A stretch of 64,000 nucleotides of DNA, taken from Psychrobacter sp. UBA3480. GTDB taxonomy: Bacteria > Pseudomonadota > Gammaproteobacteria > Pseudomonadales > Moraxellaceae. A model generated the notes under the pieces. The model was not told where the DNA came from. It saw nothing but the letters and a program-made list of their open reading frames with translations, and did no database searches. Location of the stretch: assembly GCF_002377945.1 (NCBI RefSeq), contig NZ_DFQV01000015.1:118460-182459 (forward strand). Reading direction: 5' to 3'. Shown one piece after another: positions 44,041 through 55,454 of the stretch (its first letter is position 1; the number at the start of each line of letters is the position of its first letter). Made by a program: the position numbers and the translations under genes.

Positions 44041-47000
44041 CTATTGTGGGTCGGCCATGGTAGTTTTAAGAAGGCTTGCAATGTTCGCCGCTTTTGGCTT
44101 AACCAAATAGAACTTACGAACATAGTGCTCAAAGTCGTTCAGAATTGTCTGACCCCATGCACTGCCTGTTTTATCTACATGAGCTTCTATCACTTGTTGC
44201 AAATGAATGCGATGCTCTTCTGTTTGCTCGCTTGAAATACGGTTTAGATCGATTAGCTCATGGTTGCAACGGTCAAAGAAGTCGCCTTCCATATCGAGTA
44301 CATACGCAAAACCACCCGTCATACCAGCCCCGAAGTTGAGTCCAGTACGACCAAGAATCGTAACGATACCGCCCGTCATATATTCACAGCAATGGTCGCC
44401 TGTGCCTTCGATGACTGCATGTGCGCCAGAGTTACGGACGCCAAAACGCTCACCTGCAGTACCAGCAGCATATAACTTACCGCCAGTTGCACCATAGAGA
44501 CAGGTATTACCAATGATGGCCGTCTCTTGTGCTACAAAGTTTGAGTCTTTTGGCGGATAAATAACAATCTCACCGCCTGCCATGCCTTTACCTACATAGT
44601 CGTTGGCATCGCCTTCAAGCTCGATATTTAGGCCGCCAGCATTCCATACGCCTAGGCTTTGCCCTGCCGTACCAGTTAGACGAAGCTTAATTGGCATATC
44701 GCTCATGCCAAGGTTGCCCCAGACTTGCGCAATCTCACCAGAAATACGAGCACCGATAGAGCGGTCACAGTTACCAACGAAATAGCTATAGTCGCCGCCC
44801 GCCCCTTTGCGAATGTTCACAAGCATATCGCTAATCATCTGCTCAGCAAGCAAACCTTTATCAAACGGTTCATTACGCTCAACCTGACAAGTTTGTGCTT
44901 TGCCCACACTAGCTGGGTGACTAAATAGCAATGGTGTTAAATCAAGATGACGCTGCTTATCAGTATTGCCTTCTAGAATGTCAAGCAAGTCAGTACGACC
45001 GACCAGCTCTTCCATACTACGAACACCTAGCGCTGCCAACCATTCACGTGTTTCGGTCGCGACAAACTTAAAGAAGTTGATCAGCATTTCTGCTTCGCCA
45101 ATGAAATGCTCGTCACGCAGCTTGGCTTTTTGAGTAGCAACACCTGTCGGACAGTTGTTTAAATGGCAAATACGTAGGTACTTACAACCAACTGCAATCA
45201 TCGGCGTGGTACCAAAGCCAAAGCTCTCTGCACCCAAGATAGCAGCTTTTACTACATCCAGTCCTGTTTTTAGACCACCGTCAGTCTGGACACGTACCTT
45301 ATCACGTAACCCATTCACTCGTAGGGACTGATGAGTCTCAGCCAAACCTAGCTCCCATGGCGAACCTGCATGATGGATAGACGATAGCGGAGACGCTGCT
45401 GTACCACCGTCATAGCCCGAGATAGTAATCAAATCGGCATAGGCTTTTGCAACGCCTGTCGCGATCGTGCCAACACCTGGACGTGAGACCAATTTAACCG
45501 ATACCAATGCATCTGGATTGACTTGCTTCAAATCAAAAATCAGCTGTGCCAAATCTTCGATAGAATAAATATCATGATGCGGCGGCGGTGAAATCAAGGT
45601 CACACCTGGCACTGAATAACGCAAACGTGCAATCAGCGCGTTGACTTTACCACCAGGTAGCTGTCCACCTTCACCAGGCTTGGCACCCTGAGCTACTTTA
45701 ATCTGCATGACTTCAGCGGAGCGAAGATAAGCAGGCGTTACCCCAAAACGACCAGAAGCAACTTGCTTGATCTTTGAGTTGCGCAATGTGCCATAACGCG
45801 CAGGATCTTCACCGCCTTCACCAGAGTTTGAGCGACCACCGATGGTATTCATAGCCATCGCAATCGACTCATGCGCTTCGGGAGATAGCGCGCCTAGTGA
45901 CATGCCAGCTGAGTCAAAACGCGTCAAGATTTCAGAGATATCTTCTACTTCATTGACATCGATACTGTTGTCAGTTTTCAGTTGCAACAAATCACGTAAG
46001 GTCGCGACCGGACGGCTATTAACTAGATCAGCATAATTACGGTAATTATCGTAATCACCAGTACGTACCGCGGTATGCAGGCTGTTAATCACATCAGGGT
46101 TAAAGGCATGGTACTCTTTGTTGAAGACAAACTTGAGCAGACCGCCCTGATCTAGAGGAGCGCGTCGCTTAAACGCATTGGCAGCCAATTGTGCTTGATC
46201 AGCTGCAAGGTCGGCAAAGGTAGCACCTTTAATACGACTTTGTACGCCCTTAAAGCATAAATTGACGACTTCTTCTGATAGGCCAACCGCTTCAAACAAC
46301 TGCGCGCCGCGATAAGAAACAATGGTAGAGATACCCATTTTTGATAAGATTTTTAGCAAACCTTTATCCAAGCCTTTGCGGAAATTAACACGGGCTTGAA
46401 TTGGGTCACCAAGTAGCTCACCAGTCGCGACCAAATCATCAATGACATCATATGCCAGATATGGATATACACAAGTTGCACCAAAGCCAATCAATACTGC
46501 TATTTGATGCGAGTCACGGGCCAGACCTGTTTCAATGATTAAGTTAGCATCGGTACGAATACCTTGCGCGATTAGATAATGATGCACAGCACCAGTCACC
46601 ATAATGGCATTGGCGGGTACTTTGTCTGTATCGATATCTTTATCAGACAAGACAATCAACGTATTACCCGAGCGAATGTTATCTGCCACCTGCTCACAAA
46701 TAGCCACGATAGCATCAGATAGCTCTAAAGTACGGTCATAGTTCAGATCAATGCGAGCCATCTTGAACGCTGGATCATCCAAAGTTTCAAGCTGCTGCAT
46801 CTTGCTGGCTGACAATACTGGCGATGACAAAATAATACGATGAGCATCTCTCGCAGATGGCGCAAATACGTTAGTCTCAGCGCCTAAACAAGTCTGCAAC
46901 GACATCACGATTGATTCACGTAATGGATCAATTGGCGGATTAGTCACCTGTGCAAACTGTTGGCGGAAGAAATCACCGACATGGCGGATTTGCTGCGACA

Positions 47001-48504
47001 GTACAGCCATTGGCGTATCGTCACCCATTGAGCCGACTGGTTCTTGACCATTTTCAGCATTAGGGCGAATAATTTCTGTGCGCTCTTCATTGGTGATGTG
47101 ATACATCTTTTGTAGCGCTTTTAGCTTATCACCGCGGCACGCTTGCGTTGCCAACGCCTCTTCTAGACGTTCATCATCACGAACACGCGTTGCTTCTTCA
47201 CGCAACCATTTACGATATGGATGCGCCGTTTTTAGTAAAGTTGCAATAGCGGTCGTATCTAGAATTTGACCAGTCAACGTATCAATGACCAGCATTTGAC
47301 CAGGTCCAACGCGACCTTTTGCTAATACATCTTGTGGCTCGTAATCCCAAACACCCACTTCTGATGCAACAGTGATATAGCCGTTCTTAGTGGTTACCCA
47401 ACGTGATGGGCGCAGACCGTTTCTATCGAGCATACAGACCGCATAGCGTCCATCTTGAATGACTAGACCTGCTGGACCGTCCCACGCTTCCATATGCTGT
47501 GAGTAAAACTCATAAAACGCGCGCAGATCCATGTCCATGCTATCAACATTCTGCCACGCTGGCGGTACCAAAATAGACATCGCATGGAACAGATTCATAC
47601 CACCAGACATAAGCACTTCAAGCATGTTATCTAGGCTAGATGAATCAGAGCCGGTACTATTTACAAGTGGTGTCAGCTCATTCAAGTTAGGCAGTTTGTC
47701 TGATTTTAGCTTTGGCGTACGGGCTTTAGACCAGTTGCGGTTTCCTGTAATGGTATTTAACTCACCGTTGTGCGCAAGATAACGGAATGGCTGTGCCAGT
47801 GGCCAGCGCGGTAACGTATTGGTTGAGAAACGCTGATGGAATACTACGATATGTGAGGCCAAACGCTCATCTTGCAAATCCAAGAAAAACGCTGGTAAAT
47901 CTGAAGGCATTACCAAGCCTTTATAAATAATGGTCTGACAACTCAATGAACAGACGTAAAATAGCTCATCATCCGTCAAACGCTGCTCTGCTTTTTTACG
48001 TGCAACAAACAGCTTACGGTTGAAATCATCAGCAGCTAGATCATCTGGCGCATTAACGAACACTTGCTTAAAGTCTGGCAATGTCTCACGACCAATCTCA
48101 CCAACAATACTCAAGTCAAGTGGTACATCACGCCAGCCAGCCACTTCTAATCCTTGGGCTGTAATCTCATCACTTAATACTTGCTGGCTATGCTTGGCTT
48201 TATCGCTATCTAAATTCACGAACACCATACCGACAGCAAAGTTGTCCGTAATGGCAAATTGCTGCTCGTCAGCAATCTGTTTAAAGAAATCGGTAGGCGT
48301 CGCTAATAGTAAGCCACAACCATCACCAGTTCTACCGTCAGCAGCAACACCGCCGCGATGTGTCATACAACTTAAACTATGAATGGCAGTTTTCACCAAA
48401 TCATGGCTCGCTTCACCCTCAATATGGGCAATTAGGCCAAAACCGCAATTATCAGAAAAATCATCTGGCGTGGCCAGGTGTGTTTGTGAGGAAATCATTG
48501 ACAT
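44041..48504 (-). CDS. gltB: Glutamate synthase large subunit
   Basis: The 1487-residue product is the amidotransferase and FMN subunit of glutamate synthase. It is made as a precursor: Cys20 in the [10 protein letters not shown] motif becomes the N-terminal nucleophile once a 19-residue propeptide is removed. Further landmarks are [19 protein letters not shown] and HNGEL in the glutaminase domain, the long FMN domain with [16 protein letters not shown] and [15 protein letters not shown], and the 3Fe-4S Cys region [19 protein letters not shown]. The beta-helix C-terminal domain repeats G-x-x-G motifs. The start is placed at ATG 48504 because AAAAGGA lies 6 bp upstream; an ATG at 48531 would add nine residues without such a site. 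Confidence 0.98.
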   Translation of the reverse strand: MSMISSQTHLATPDDFSDNCGFGLIAHIEGEASHDLVKTAIHSLSCMTHRGGVAADGRTGDGCGLLLATPTDFFKQIADEQQFAITDNFAVGMVFVNLDSDKAKHSQQVLSDEITAQGLEVAGWRDVPLDLSIVGEIGRETLPDFKQVFVNAPDDLAADDFNRKLFVARKKAEQRLTDDELFYVCSLSCQTIIYKGLVMPSDLPAFFLDLQDERLASHIVVFHQRFSTNTLPRWPLAQPFRYLAHNGELNTITGNRNWSKARTPKLKSDKLPNLNELTPLVNSTGSDSSSLDNMLEVLMSGGMNLFHAMSILVPPAWQNVDSMDMDLRAFYEFYSQHMEAWDGPAGLVIQDGRYAVCMLDRNGLRPSRWVTTKNGYITVASEVGVWDYEPQDVLAKGRVGPGQMLVIDTLTGQILDTTAIATLLKTAHPYRKWLREEATRVRDDERLEEALATQACRGDKLKALQKMYHITNEERTEIIRPNAENGQEPVGSMGDDTPMAVLSQQIRHVGDFFRQQFAQVTNPPIDPLRESIVMSLQTCLGAETNVFAPSARDAHRIILSSPVLSASKMQQLETLDDPAFKMARIDLNYDRTLELSDAIVAICEQVADNIRSGNTLIVLSDKDIDTDKVPANAIMVTGAVHHYLIAQGIRTDANLIIETGLARDSHQIAVLIGFGATCVYPYLAYDVIDDLVATGELLGDPIQARVNFRKGLDKGLLKILSKMGISTIVSYRGAQLFEAVGLSEEVVNLCFKGVQSRIKGATFADLAADQAQLAANAFKRRAPLDQGGLLKFVFNKEYHAFNPDVINSLHTAVRTGDYDNYRNYADLVNSRPVATLRDLLQLKTDNSIDVNEVEDISEILTRFDSAGMSLGALSPEAHESIAMAMNTIGGRSNSGEGGEDPARYGTLRNSKIKQVASGRFGVTPAYLRSAEVMQIKVAQGAKPGEGGQLPGGKVNALIARLRYSVPGVTLISPPPHHDIYSIEDLAQLIFDLKQVNPDALVSVKLVSRPGVGTIATGVAKAYADLITISGYDGGTAASPLSSIHHAGSPWELGLAETHQSLRVNGLRDKVRVQTDGGLKTGLDVVKAAILGAESFGFGTTPMIAVGCKYLRICHLNNCPTGVATQKAKLRDEHFIGEAEMLINFFKFVATETREWLAALGVRSMEELVGRTDLLDILEGNTDKQRHLDLTPLLFSHPASVGKAQTCQVERNEPFDKGLLAEQMISDMLVNIRKGAGGDYSYFVGNCDRSIGARISGEIAQVWGNLGMSDMPIKLRLTGTAGQSLGVWNAGGLNIELEGDANDYVGKGMAGGEIVIYPPKDSNFVAQETAIIGNTCLYGATGGKLYAAGTAGERFGVRNSGAHAVIEGTGDHCCEYMTGGIVTILGRTGLNFGAGMTGGFAYVLDMEGDFFDRCNHELIDLNRISSEQTEEHRIHLQQVIEAHVDKTGSAWGQTILNDFEHYVRKFYLVKPKAANIASLLKTTMADPQ

Positions 48505-49316
48505 AGCTTGTCCTTTTAAGTAGACGGGCAACTTACATTTCCAATGCGGAGTATAAGTTGGTACCCGTAAGCAGAACGGGCTGATAGTGGATATTCGTGT
48601 GTTCGAATTGGCAAATAGTGCAATGCTCGATAGACATCATACTCTAAGAGAAAGTAAAACCCTTGACCCTCCTGGTCATTAGCTGATGTCTTGACATGTG
48701 GTCCGTGTATCAAAAGATAGTAAGTAGCAGCCCTTGGCAACGGGAGAATCTACGCCCTTAAATGCCAGTTACTCAATCAGTGATATCTAATGCCATTCAT
48801 TTAAGCATCATTTGTTATGTTGTCATGTCTAGCATTTAGCGCTAAGCATACAATAACTTAATAACGGTGCACTTGTTTATCTTGAATATCTGACGCTCTG
48901 TATTCAAGCACTTTGTTTACCCTAAAAAGAGTGACAATAAGAGAGGTTGCGTCACTTACGATAACCTTATTATAGATAGTAAGTAACCGCGCTTGAGACA
49001 ATAATATTTAGTAAAGAACTCTAAAAACTAAGAAAAAACCACTAAATAGTTGTTAAATAGACATTTTTTACGATAACTATACAGAACGTCGCCCACAGTT
49101 ATATTAGTTAATGATTGTCGAAAAATCTAGTCTTTTCTATCGATTCATCAGCCATAAATTGTAAGAGGACTTATTACTATTGGTTATGAGACAAATAAAA
49201 CTACTATTAAGATTTTAATGCAAACCATATAAGTGACAGTTAGTAAAAGGCTTTGATAATACTTAACAGTAGTAGCTTGCCGTTTATCATGAAGATAAAA
49301 TTATTTTGTATAGTGC
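48505..49316. other. Long intergenic region upstream of gltB
   Basis: About 810 bp without a supported gene. On the gltB strand a possible long leader holds a small hairpin CCCGT TCTGCTT ACGGG at about 48564-48580. An 8-bp inverted repeat CTTGAATA / TATTCAAG lies at 48881-48908. AT-rich DNA fills 48960-49310. I cannot recognise a known regulatory element. Confidence 0.4.
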
Positions 49317-49353
49317 TAAAAAAACCCACTAACTAAATCGCTAGTGGGTTTAA
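49317..49353 (-). terminator. Terminator of the SPOR-like gene
   Basis: AAACCCACTA and TAGTGGGTTT form a 10-bp stem, and on the minus strand a run of seven T follows, right after the stop at 49369. Confidence 0.88.
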
Positions 49354-49368
49354 TTAATCAGGCAAAAA

Positions 49369-50460
49369 TTAATTACTCTTGTCTTCTATTAGCGCTTTTA
49401 TACTATCGCTATTATTTTTGGGAGGGTTAGCGTTAGCACTTTTACCATTAGCATTTGAATTATTGTTCGTGCTGCTAGGGGGCTTAGGTGTTGGCACGAC
49501 TGGTGGCTTTTTACTAGTAGCGTTCTCCGCCGGTGCCGCAGGCTTTTTATTTTCTGATGCCGCGGGCTTACTTGCGTTGTTTTCATCTTTTGGCGATGCT
49601 TCAGATATTGTTTGTGTCTCACCACCAACTGTACGCTCTTCGCTAACAGATAACGTGGCAGAGGTATCTACCGACTGACGAATACTCTCTTGAGTGCTGC
49701 TACTATTAGCGCTTTCTTGGTTACCTCGATTACTATTAGCACTAACAGCTTGAGCAGCAGCGTCATCAGCTTCTTCTTGCAAACGAGCAGGCACTTCGCG
49801 CTTAGTAGGTTTTAAATCGACGGCACGTGTACGTTTCATACTTAGATCTTTTACTGGATCAGGACGCTCATAATTATCAATAATACTGACATACCGATTA
49901 ATCTCTTCTGGCAATACACGTACGTTTGTAGGTAACTTAAAGTCTATTAACTTTGCTGCCCCTACCGCTTCTTGCGGACTGCTCATAATCCCATAAGTCA
50001 GCATATAACGGACTTGTTTTTCATCATCAAGATAACGGAAATAAGCAAATTTATCACGATCTTGACGACCTTCTAGGTAACTAACAATCACATCGTTTTC
50101 AGCGACATTCATTACTTGAACAGTCCACTTGCCTTTGTTAGCCAGCAGATAACGCTTGTCTTTGAACTCATCAGGATAATCGCGCAAATCTCGAATCGTT
50201 GCATCAAAGTTAATCGGTTGTACATCCGTATCTAATTCATGTAGCGATTCGACTTTTAGTGGTTGCTCAAACTCTTCATTCAAAATCTCTGGCGCTGATA
50301 TCGGTGCATTCTCAATTTTGGCACCCATGGCTGGCGTTTGACTAAACATCCATACTAACGCTGTGACCACCCCTAAAAGTAGGGTCACTATTAGCCAAAT
50401 CAGTGCTTGACGACTGTATGATTGGCTAGCAGTACGCGTTTTTGTTTTTGATGTTGCCAT
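49369..50460 (-). CDS. SPOR-like (DamX-like) cell-envelope protein
   Basis: The 363-residue product has one membrane helix at about residues 18-38, which places the rest in the periplasm. Residues about 110-190 (KWTVQVMNVAEND ... VRYMLTYGIMSSPQEAVGAAK ... VRVLPEEINRYVSII) look like a SPOR-type glycan-binding domain, as in DamX. Unlike DamX, in which SPOR is the C-terminal end, here a long low-complexity tail of Ser, Asn, Pro, Lys and Ala (about residues 230-355) follows. The position after aroB matches the DamX-like protein of the Pseudomonas pil-aro-glt region. AAGGA precedes ATG 50460; an ATG at 50514 has no such site. SPOR assignment is by overall pattern and is tentative. Confidence 0.65.
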   Translation of the reverse strand: MATSKTKTRTASQSYSRQALIWLIVTLLLGVVTALVWMFSQTPAMGAKIENAPISAPEILNEEFEQPLKVESLHELDTDVQPINFDATIRDLRDYPDEFKDKRYLLANKGKWTVQVMNVAENDVIVSYLEGRQDRDKFAYFRYLDDEKQVRYMLTYGIMSSPQEAVGAAKLIDFKLPTNVRVLPEEINRYVSIIDNYERPDPVKDLSMKRTRAVDLKPTKREVPARLQEEADDAAAQAVSANSNRGNQESANSSSTQESIRQSVDTSATLSVSEERTVGGETQTISEASPKDENNASKPAASENKKPAAPAENATSKKPPVVPTPKPPSSTNNNSNANGKSANANPPKNNSDSIKALIEDKSN

Positions 50461-50590
50461 GAGGCGGTCCTTGGTAAACACATGTTTTACAGCATGGTAT
50501 AAATGCTTATTCAAACAGAGGTACAGCTAACCAGTTGGCTATAAGTACGAGATTTTAGTATAAATATATAAACGATAAATTCTTGAGACG

Positions 50591-51697
50591 TTATGCGCTA
50601 TGTTTTGACAAAACTTCATGTAATAACTGGCTGTCAAACTCATTAGTCATTACCGCATCGCCTATTGATTTTAACAAAATTAGGCGGATTTGTCCGTGTT
50701 TCACTTTTTTATCGTGTCCCATTACATCTAGAGCAGTGTCTACACCAATAGCTGGTGGCGTAATAGGTAAGTTTGCCAATTCTAAAACACGCTTAATACG
50801 TACAACTTCATCATCAGTTAACCAGCCAATCTTTTGCGATAGCTCAGCTGCTTGTACCATACCAGCCGCTACTGCTTCGCCATGCAACCAATTACCATAG
50901 CCTTCATGTGTTTCAATTACATGACCAAAAGTATGACCAAAGTTCAATAGCGCGCGCACACCGGACTCTCTTTCGTCTTGTGCCACTACATCGGCTTTGT
51001 ACTGACAGCAGCGCTTTACAGCTTCACCAAGTACTGCCAAGTCAAGCGCCATCATTGCAGGCAAGTTTGCCTCAAGCCACGTTAGAAATGCCTCATCCAT
51101 GATAAGGGCATATTTAATAATCTCGGCCACTCCAGCCGACAACTCACGCGCAGGCAGTGTCTTAAGCGTACTCATATCAGCAAGCACCATTTGCGGCTGC
51201 CAAAAAGCACCAATCATATTTTTACCTTGCGGATGATTGATACCCGTTTTACCACCAACACTAGAATCTACTTGTGACAATAGCGTCGTTGGAATTTGAA
51301 TGAAGTTTACACCACGCATAAAGCTAGCAGCAGCAAAGCCAGTCATATCTCCGACCACACCACCGCCAAGGGCAATAAGTGTCACATCGCGATTGAAGTG
51401 TTCTGTCATCAGCGCATCATAAATCTGATCAATACTTGCCTGATTTTTGTATTGTTCTCCATCTGGCAGTACGCACACCTTTACCACAAACTGCTCTGCT
51501 AGCTCATCTTCTAATGCTTTTAAGTATAAAGGTGCCACAGTGTCATTAGTGACGATCAAAACCTGACGACCACTGACATAAGGTGCGATTTGCTTCGCCA
51601 TACTGCTATGTTCAGTCGCAGATTGTTCAGTAATGACAATAGGATAATCATGACTTTGCGTATGAACTATTAGGCCATCATGAAACGGCATTACCAT
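50591..51697 (-). CDS. aroB: 3-dehydroquinate synthase
   Basis: The 368-residue product converts DAHP to 3-dehydroquinate, the second step of the shikimate pathway. NAD- and metal-binding landmarks are present: GGGVVGDMTGFAAASFMRGV, QVDSSVGGKTGINHPQGKNMIG, the metal ligands in EIIKYALIMD, and NFGHTFGHVIE and HGEAVAAGM which carry the two His metal ligands. GGAG lies 6 bp before the ATG. The gene lies 77 bp after aroK and is surely co-transcribed with it. Confidence 0.98.
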   Translation of the reverse strand: MVMPFHDGLIVHTQSHDYPIVITEQSATEHSSMAKQIAPYVSGRQVLIVTNDTVAPLYLKALEDELAEQFVVKVCVLPDGEQYKNQASIDQIYDALMTEHFNRDVTLIALGGGVVGDMTGFAAASFMRGVNFIQIPTTLLSQVDSSVGGKTGINHPQGKNMIGAFWQPQMVLADMSTLKTLPARELSAGVAEIIKYALIMDEAFLTWLEANLPAMMALDLAVLGEAVKRCCQYKADVVAQDERESGVRALLNFGHTFGHVIETHEGYGNWLHGEAVAAGMVQAAELSQKIGWLTDDEVVRIKRVLELANLPITPPAIGVDTALDVMGHDKKVKHGQIRLILLKSIGDAVMTNEFDSQLLHEVLSKHSA

Positions 51698-51774
51698 GTG
51701 ATACTCCTAAAGCATTTTCGATGAGGTAAAAGTAATTGAGTCTGCATATCAATATCGTAGTTGCCAGTCTATTA

Positions 51775-52335
51775 CTAGTCTTCTTGGTGCGCTGATGCGT
51801 CGGTAGTGCAGTCGACGAATGATTCTAGCTGTTGCATCAATTGATTGACCATGTGGCGTGGGTACGTGTGACCAGTAGGCATAATAATATGGGCGACTTG
51901 GCGATAGAGTGGATCGCGAGCACTGTATAACTCTTGCAGTATTTTTCTAGGATTAGGCTGCTGCAATAATGGTCGAGACTTGTCTTTAGAGGTGCGTGCC
52001 AGCTGCACCTCAACAGGTGCATTAAGATAAACGACGATGCCACGCTGTTTTAGGAATTCTCGGTTTTCAGCACACATAACTGCACCGCCACCGGTCGCTA
52101 ATACGATTTGAGAGTTTTGGGTCAATTCATCAATGGCACGCGTTTCACGTTCACGGAAACCTGCCTCACCTTCTTTGGCAAATATCCAAGCAATATCGGC
52201 ACCTGTCTGCGATTCAATATACCAATCACTGTCTACAAAAGTGCGACCTAACTGCTTGGCAAGCAGTTTTCCGATTGTGGTCTTCCCTGCTCCCATCGGA
52301 CCCACTAAAAACACCGACGGTAATTCCTGCCCCAT
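51775..52335 (-). CDS. aroK: Shikimate kinase
   Basis: The 186-residue product phosphorylates shikimate with ATP. The P-loop GPMGAGKTTIGK is at residues 12-23, DSDWYIESQTG contains the shikimate-binding Asp, and GFRERETRAI, ATGGGAV and the LID-type RPLLQ motif follow. The length fits AroK with a short C-terminal extension. The gene lies between pilQ and aroB with a terminator upstream of it, so it probably has its own promoter in addition to readthrough from pilQ. The ribosome-binding site is weak (GAGTAAG). Confidence 0.97.
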   Translation of the reverse strand: MGQELPSVFLVGPMGAGKTTIGKLLAKQLGRTFVDSDWYIESQTGADIAWIFAKEGEAGFRERETRAIDELTQNSQIVLATGGGAVMCAENREFLKQRGIVVYLNAPVEVQLARTSKDKSRPLLQQPNPRKILQELYSARDPLYRQVAHIIMPTGHTYPRHMVNQLMQQLESFVDCTTDASAHQED

Positions 52336-52483
52336 AATACTTACTCAGCTAAATTAGGTATGATACAACGTCATTGTTATTCTGGCTAGTAATGAGCCGT
52401 GATTATTGTGAGTAAAATTTAGAGCACACCACTCATCAGTGCCTACATAAATATTGCAACGCTAAAACCACTAATTTCGCGCA

Positions 52484-52516
52484 TAAAAAAAGCAAGCACT
52501 ATGGCTTACTTTTTCA
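52484..52516 (-). terminator. Terminator after pilQ
   Basis: On the minus strand AAAAAGTAAGCC pairs with GCTTGCTTTTTTT (one G-U pair), with a T-run after it. It separates pilQ from aroK. Confidence 0.8.
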
Positions 52517-52538
52517 ATGAAAGATTAAAAAAACTAAA

Positions 52539-54893
52539 TCAGTTAATACGGCTAGTACCATCATTAATAAGCTTTGGAGTCACAAAGATAAGTAGCTCTT
52601 CTTTAGTGTTGCTTCGTACATCTTTACGGAAGGCACGACCGATATAAGGCAAATCACCTAAGAAAGGGACCTTAGTTACTTCGTTATTGGTACGGTTCTT
52701 GAAAACTCCACCTAACACGACAGTTTGACCATCTTCAATAATGACGTTGGTTGAAATAGAATCCTGAGAAATTGCAACCTGACTATTAATAATAGTCGGA
52801 GTACCATTTGTGATTACCAACTTTAAACCAATTTTACCATCTGGCGTTATATTTGGTGTAGCCTCTAAACTTAACGCAGCCTCTTTGAAGCTAGTCGTTG
52901 TTGCACCACTTGCTGAGGCTTCTTGATAAGCAATCTGAGTACCAGAAGAAACCTTCGCTGTCTGCTTATCCGCGGTCAGAATCTTTGGTGTAGAAATAAC
53001 TTCACCACGGTTATCCGCTTGTAGCGCTGACAACTCAAGATCAAGCATTACATCAGACATACTGAGCAAACCAAAAGCGATACTACCTGCTGGGTTGGAA
53101 ACGCCTAAGTCGACGTTTAAGTTATCAGGACGACTAATGTCATACGAAGGATAAGAAACTGTTTGACCATTGACCGTCGTTGTTTCTACATCGAAATCTT
53201 TTAGATCCCATAGGGTTTGATCGCTACCACCAACCAATAAACTACGGTTGTTGGCTGCACCGTTTGATAATATACCCCAACGTACACCAATTTCTTTACT
53301 AAAGGTATCAGACGCGCTAACGATACGTGCTTCGATCATAACTTGGCGAACAGGAATATCAATTTTACTGATTAGTTTGTGGATATTTTCAATGCTGTCA
53401 GCCACGTCTTTAATAATCAAAGTATTGGTGCGTTCATCAATCGTTACCGTACCACGATTAGATAATAACGTATTGTTATCGTCAGCACTGTTGGAGTTAT
53501 TGCCGCTATTACTAGATGATCCACTGCCTTGAGAAATAAGAGTCAATACATCTTGTGCTTTCGCGTAGTTCAGACGAATATATTCATTGCGTAAAGGCGC
53601 ATACGAATCAACAGCTTGCTGCGCTTCAAGCTCGCGAGCCTCTTGCTCAGCAAGTTCAGTAGAAGGCGCAACCAAAATCACATTACCATTTTCACGTTTG
53701 CCAAGATTTTTACTTTTCAAGATAATATCAAGCGCTTGATCCCAAGGAACATTGATCAAACGCAAAGTGATGTTGCCAGCAACAGAATCACTCGCAACGA
53801 TATTCATCTCAGTAAACTGTGCCAAAATATCTAAGACACTACGGATCTCAACATCTTGGAACTCCATCGATAAGGGTTCGCCACTATAGACTCTTTCTTC
53901 AAGCGTTGGCTCACGTAACAATTCAGGTTTCTTGATACTGATATTTAACTGGTTACCTGATTGATAAGCCTGATACTCGTAGTCATCCGTCATATTGATG
54001 GTGACGACACCGTTTTGACCCTGATTCTTAGTATCAACACTATCAACAAGACCACTATTAATATTCAAACGACGTAATAAATTTCTCGGAACTGTGCTAC
54101 CAGTCAAACGTATGACAAGCTTTTTACCTTGGCGCTGTACATCTACTGGGATGGCTTCGTTAGCAAGTACAACACTTACATTGCCACCTCCATCACTACC
54201 TGCCGAAAAATTGACTGCACTTAGTCCATCATAGCTATACTGTTTGCTTACCTGTGAAGCAGCGAGTTGCGGATTTAATAGTGGGTTTACTCTCACTACC
54301 ATCGTATCAGCTGGCACTTCATTTTTTACTACTGCCTTGCTCGTAGTACGTACAGGTGCCACTGGTACAGTAGAGGTCTCAACAATAGGCGTAACGACTG
54401 CGGTCGTTGTCATACTATTATTGTTATTAAGTACATCTTGAATCGGGTCGCTAGTAATAACTGGACGATTAGGATCAGTAATTGTCAGTAATAAATCATT
54501 GCCTTCAATCGCTGTCGTATAGTTTCCTGACTCTTTTAAACCGACAATGAGACGTGTGGTACTATCGCTACTTAGCGTAGTCACATCATTGATTGCACCG
54601 ACGTTATATTCGTTGAAGCGGCTAGCAAGCCCATTCTGTACTTGTTCGAAATCTAGGACTAAGCGACTAGGATCATCAAGCTGATAGGCTGCAGGCAATA
54701 CTGGCAATCCTGTAAATCCCAAACGCATTTGAGTCACTGCAGGTGCAGTCTGTACTACAGAAACACTATCAATGCGCTGTGCAGCATAAGCACTATTAGT
54801 CACAGCCACCATACTGACTGCCAGTGCTGAAATAGCAAAAGCAGAAGAAACGCGGTTGCTCATCATCATTACCTTGTTATTGCGTACTGTCAT
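52539..54893 (-). CDS. pilQ: Type IV pilus secretin
   Basis: The 784-residue product forms the outer-membrane gate through which the pilus passes. It has a signal peptide with core SSAFAISALAVSMVAVTNSAYA (residues about 16-37), an AMIN-like N-terminal part (residues about 40-340, two beta-rich modules separated by Thr/Val-rich linkers), and an STN-type short domain PLSMEFQDVEIRSVLDILAQF. The secretin domain at the end includes VPFLGDLPYIGRAFR and TKEELLIFVTPKL. A Ser/Asn-rich insert with Gly (SGSSSNSGNNSN near residue 467) lies in the N-domain loop. GAGGA lies 4 bp before the ATG. It is the last gene of the pilMNOPQ operon. Confidence 0.97.
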   Translation of the reverse strand: MTVRNNKVMMMSNRVSSAFAISALAVSMVAVTNSAYAAQRIDSVSVVQTAPAVTQMRLGFTGLPVLPAAYQLDDPSRLVLDFEQVQNGLASRFNEYNVGAINDVTTLSSDSTTRLIVGLKESGNYTTAIEGNDLLLTITDPNRPVITSDPIQDVLNNNNSMTTTAVVTPIVETSTVPVAPVRTTSKAVVKNEVPADTMVVRVNPLLNPQLAASQVSKQYSYDGLSAVNFSAGSDGGGNVSVVLANEAIPVDVQRQGKKLVIRLTGSTVPRNLLRRLNINSGLVDSVDTKNQGQNGVVTINMTDDYEYQAYQSGNQLNISIKKPELLREPTLEERVYSGEPLSMEFQDVEIRSVLDILAQFTEMNIVASDSVAGNITLRLINVPWDQALDIILKSKNLGKRENGNVILVAPSTELAEQEARELEAQQAVDSYAPLRNEYIRLNYAKAQDVLTLISQGSGSSSNSGNNSNSADDNNTLLSNRGTVTIDERTNTLIIKDVADSIENIHKLISKIDIPVRQVMIEARIVSASDTFSKEIGVRWGILSNGAANNRSLLVGGSDQTLWDLKDFDVETTTVNGQTVSYPSYDISRPDNLNVDLGVSNPAGSIAFGLLSMSDVMLDLELSALQADNRGEVISTPKILTADKQTAKVSSGTQIAYQEASASGATTTSFKEAALSLEATPNITPDGKIGLKLVITNGTPTIINSQVAISQDSISTNVIIEDGQTVVLGGVFKNRTNNEVTKVPFLGDLPYIGRAFRKDVRSNTKEELLIFVTPKLINDGTSRIN

Positions 54894-54920
54894 TATTTAT
54901 TCCTCAAAAAATCTGCCGAC

Positions 54921-55454
54921 TTAGCTTATAGGGGATACCAGCGACTGGGGTTTTTCTACAAACCCTGCGCGGCTATCTGGCACAATTTCAATCAAGTTAA
55001 TCTGGGTCGGCGTGATTTCAACAATACGGCCGTCGTTCATTCCAAGATAATCGCCTACTTTAACACTGGCAACTGAACCGTCGGGACGTTGTACTAACGC
55101 ATATCGCTGACCTTCAGGCGAAATTACTACACCTCGAAAAATCAGTTGCGACAGTTCGTACTGCTCAAGTGGTTCTTTTATTCTGTTAATATCAGGACGT
55201 ACACCTTCAATAGAGGTTCTAGCCCCTTGCACACTGACCAAGCTTGGCGGTAAAAAAGGACTACGCTGCGAACTAGCGCTATAAACAAAATCCTCTACTA
55301 GTTCAGCTTTGGGTGGCGGCTCAATAGGCTGTGCAGGCTGATTGCGGATATCAGTCATTGACTGCTCTGCCATACCTATACGGTCACTACACCCTGTCAT
55401 AGATAAAACAGCAATACTTAAAGCCAATAGCATGGGCATTTTTTGAATACTCAT
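54921..55454 (-). CDS. pilP: Type IV pilus inner-membrane lipoprotein
   Basis: The 177-residue product is the lipoprotein that links the PilNO complex to PilQ. The lipobox is LSMTGC (Cys22). A disordered Pro/Glu-rich linker (AQPIEPPPKAELVEDF) is followed by a beta-barrel domain with LSQLIFRGVVISPEGQRYALVQRPDGSVASVKVGDYLG and ITPTQINLIEIVPD. The start ATG overlaps the pilO stop by one base (TAATG). Confidence 0.97.
   Translation of the reverse strand: MSIQKMPMLLALSIAVLSMTGCSDRIGMAEQSMTDIRNQPAQPIEPPPKAELVEDFVYSASSQRSPFLPPSLVSVQGARTSIEGVRPDINRIKEPLEQYELSQLIFRGVVISPEGQRYALVQRPDGSVASVKVGDYLGMNDGRIVEITPTQINLIEIVPDSRAGFVEKPQSLVSPIS

Noticed and set aside
48516..48740. 74-codon open frame upstream of gltB on the same strand
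   Set aside because: Overlaps the gltB start region, has no ribosome-binding site and no family resemblance; treated as leader.
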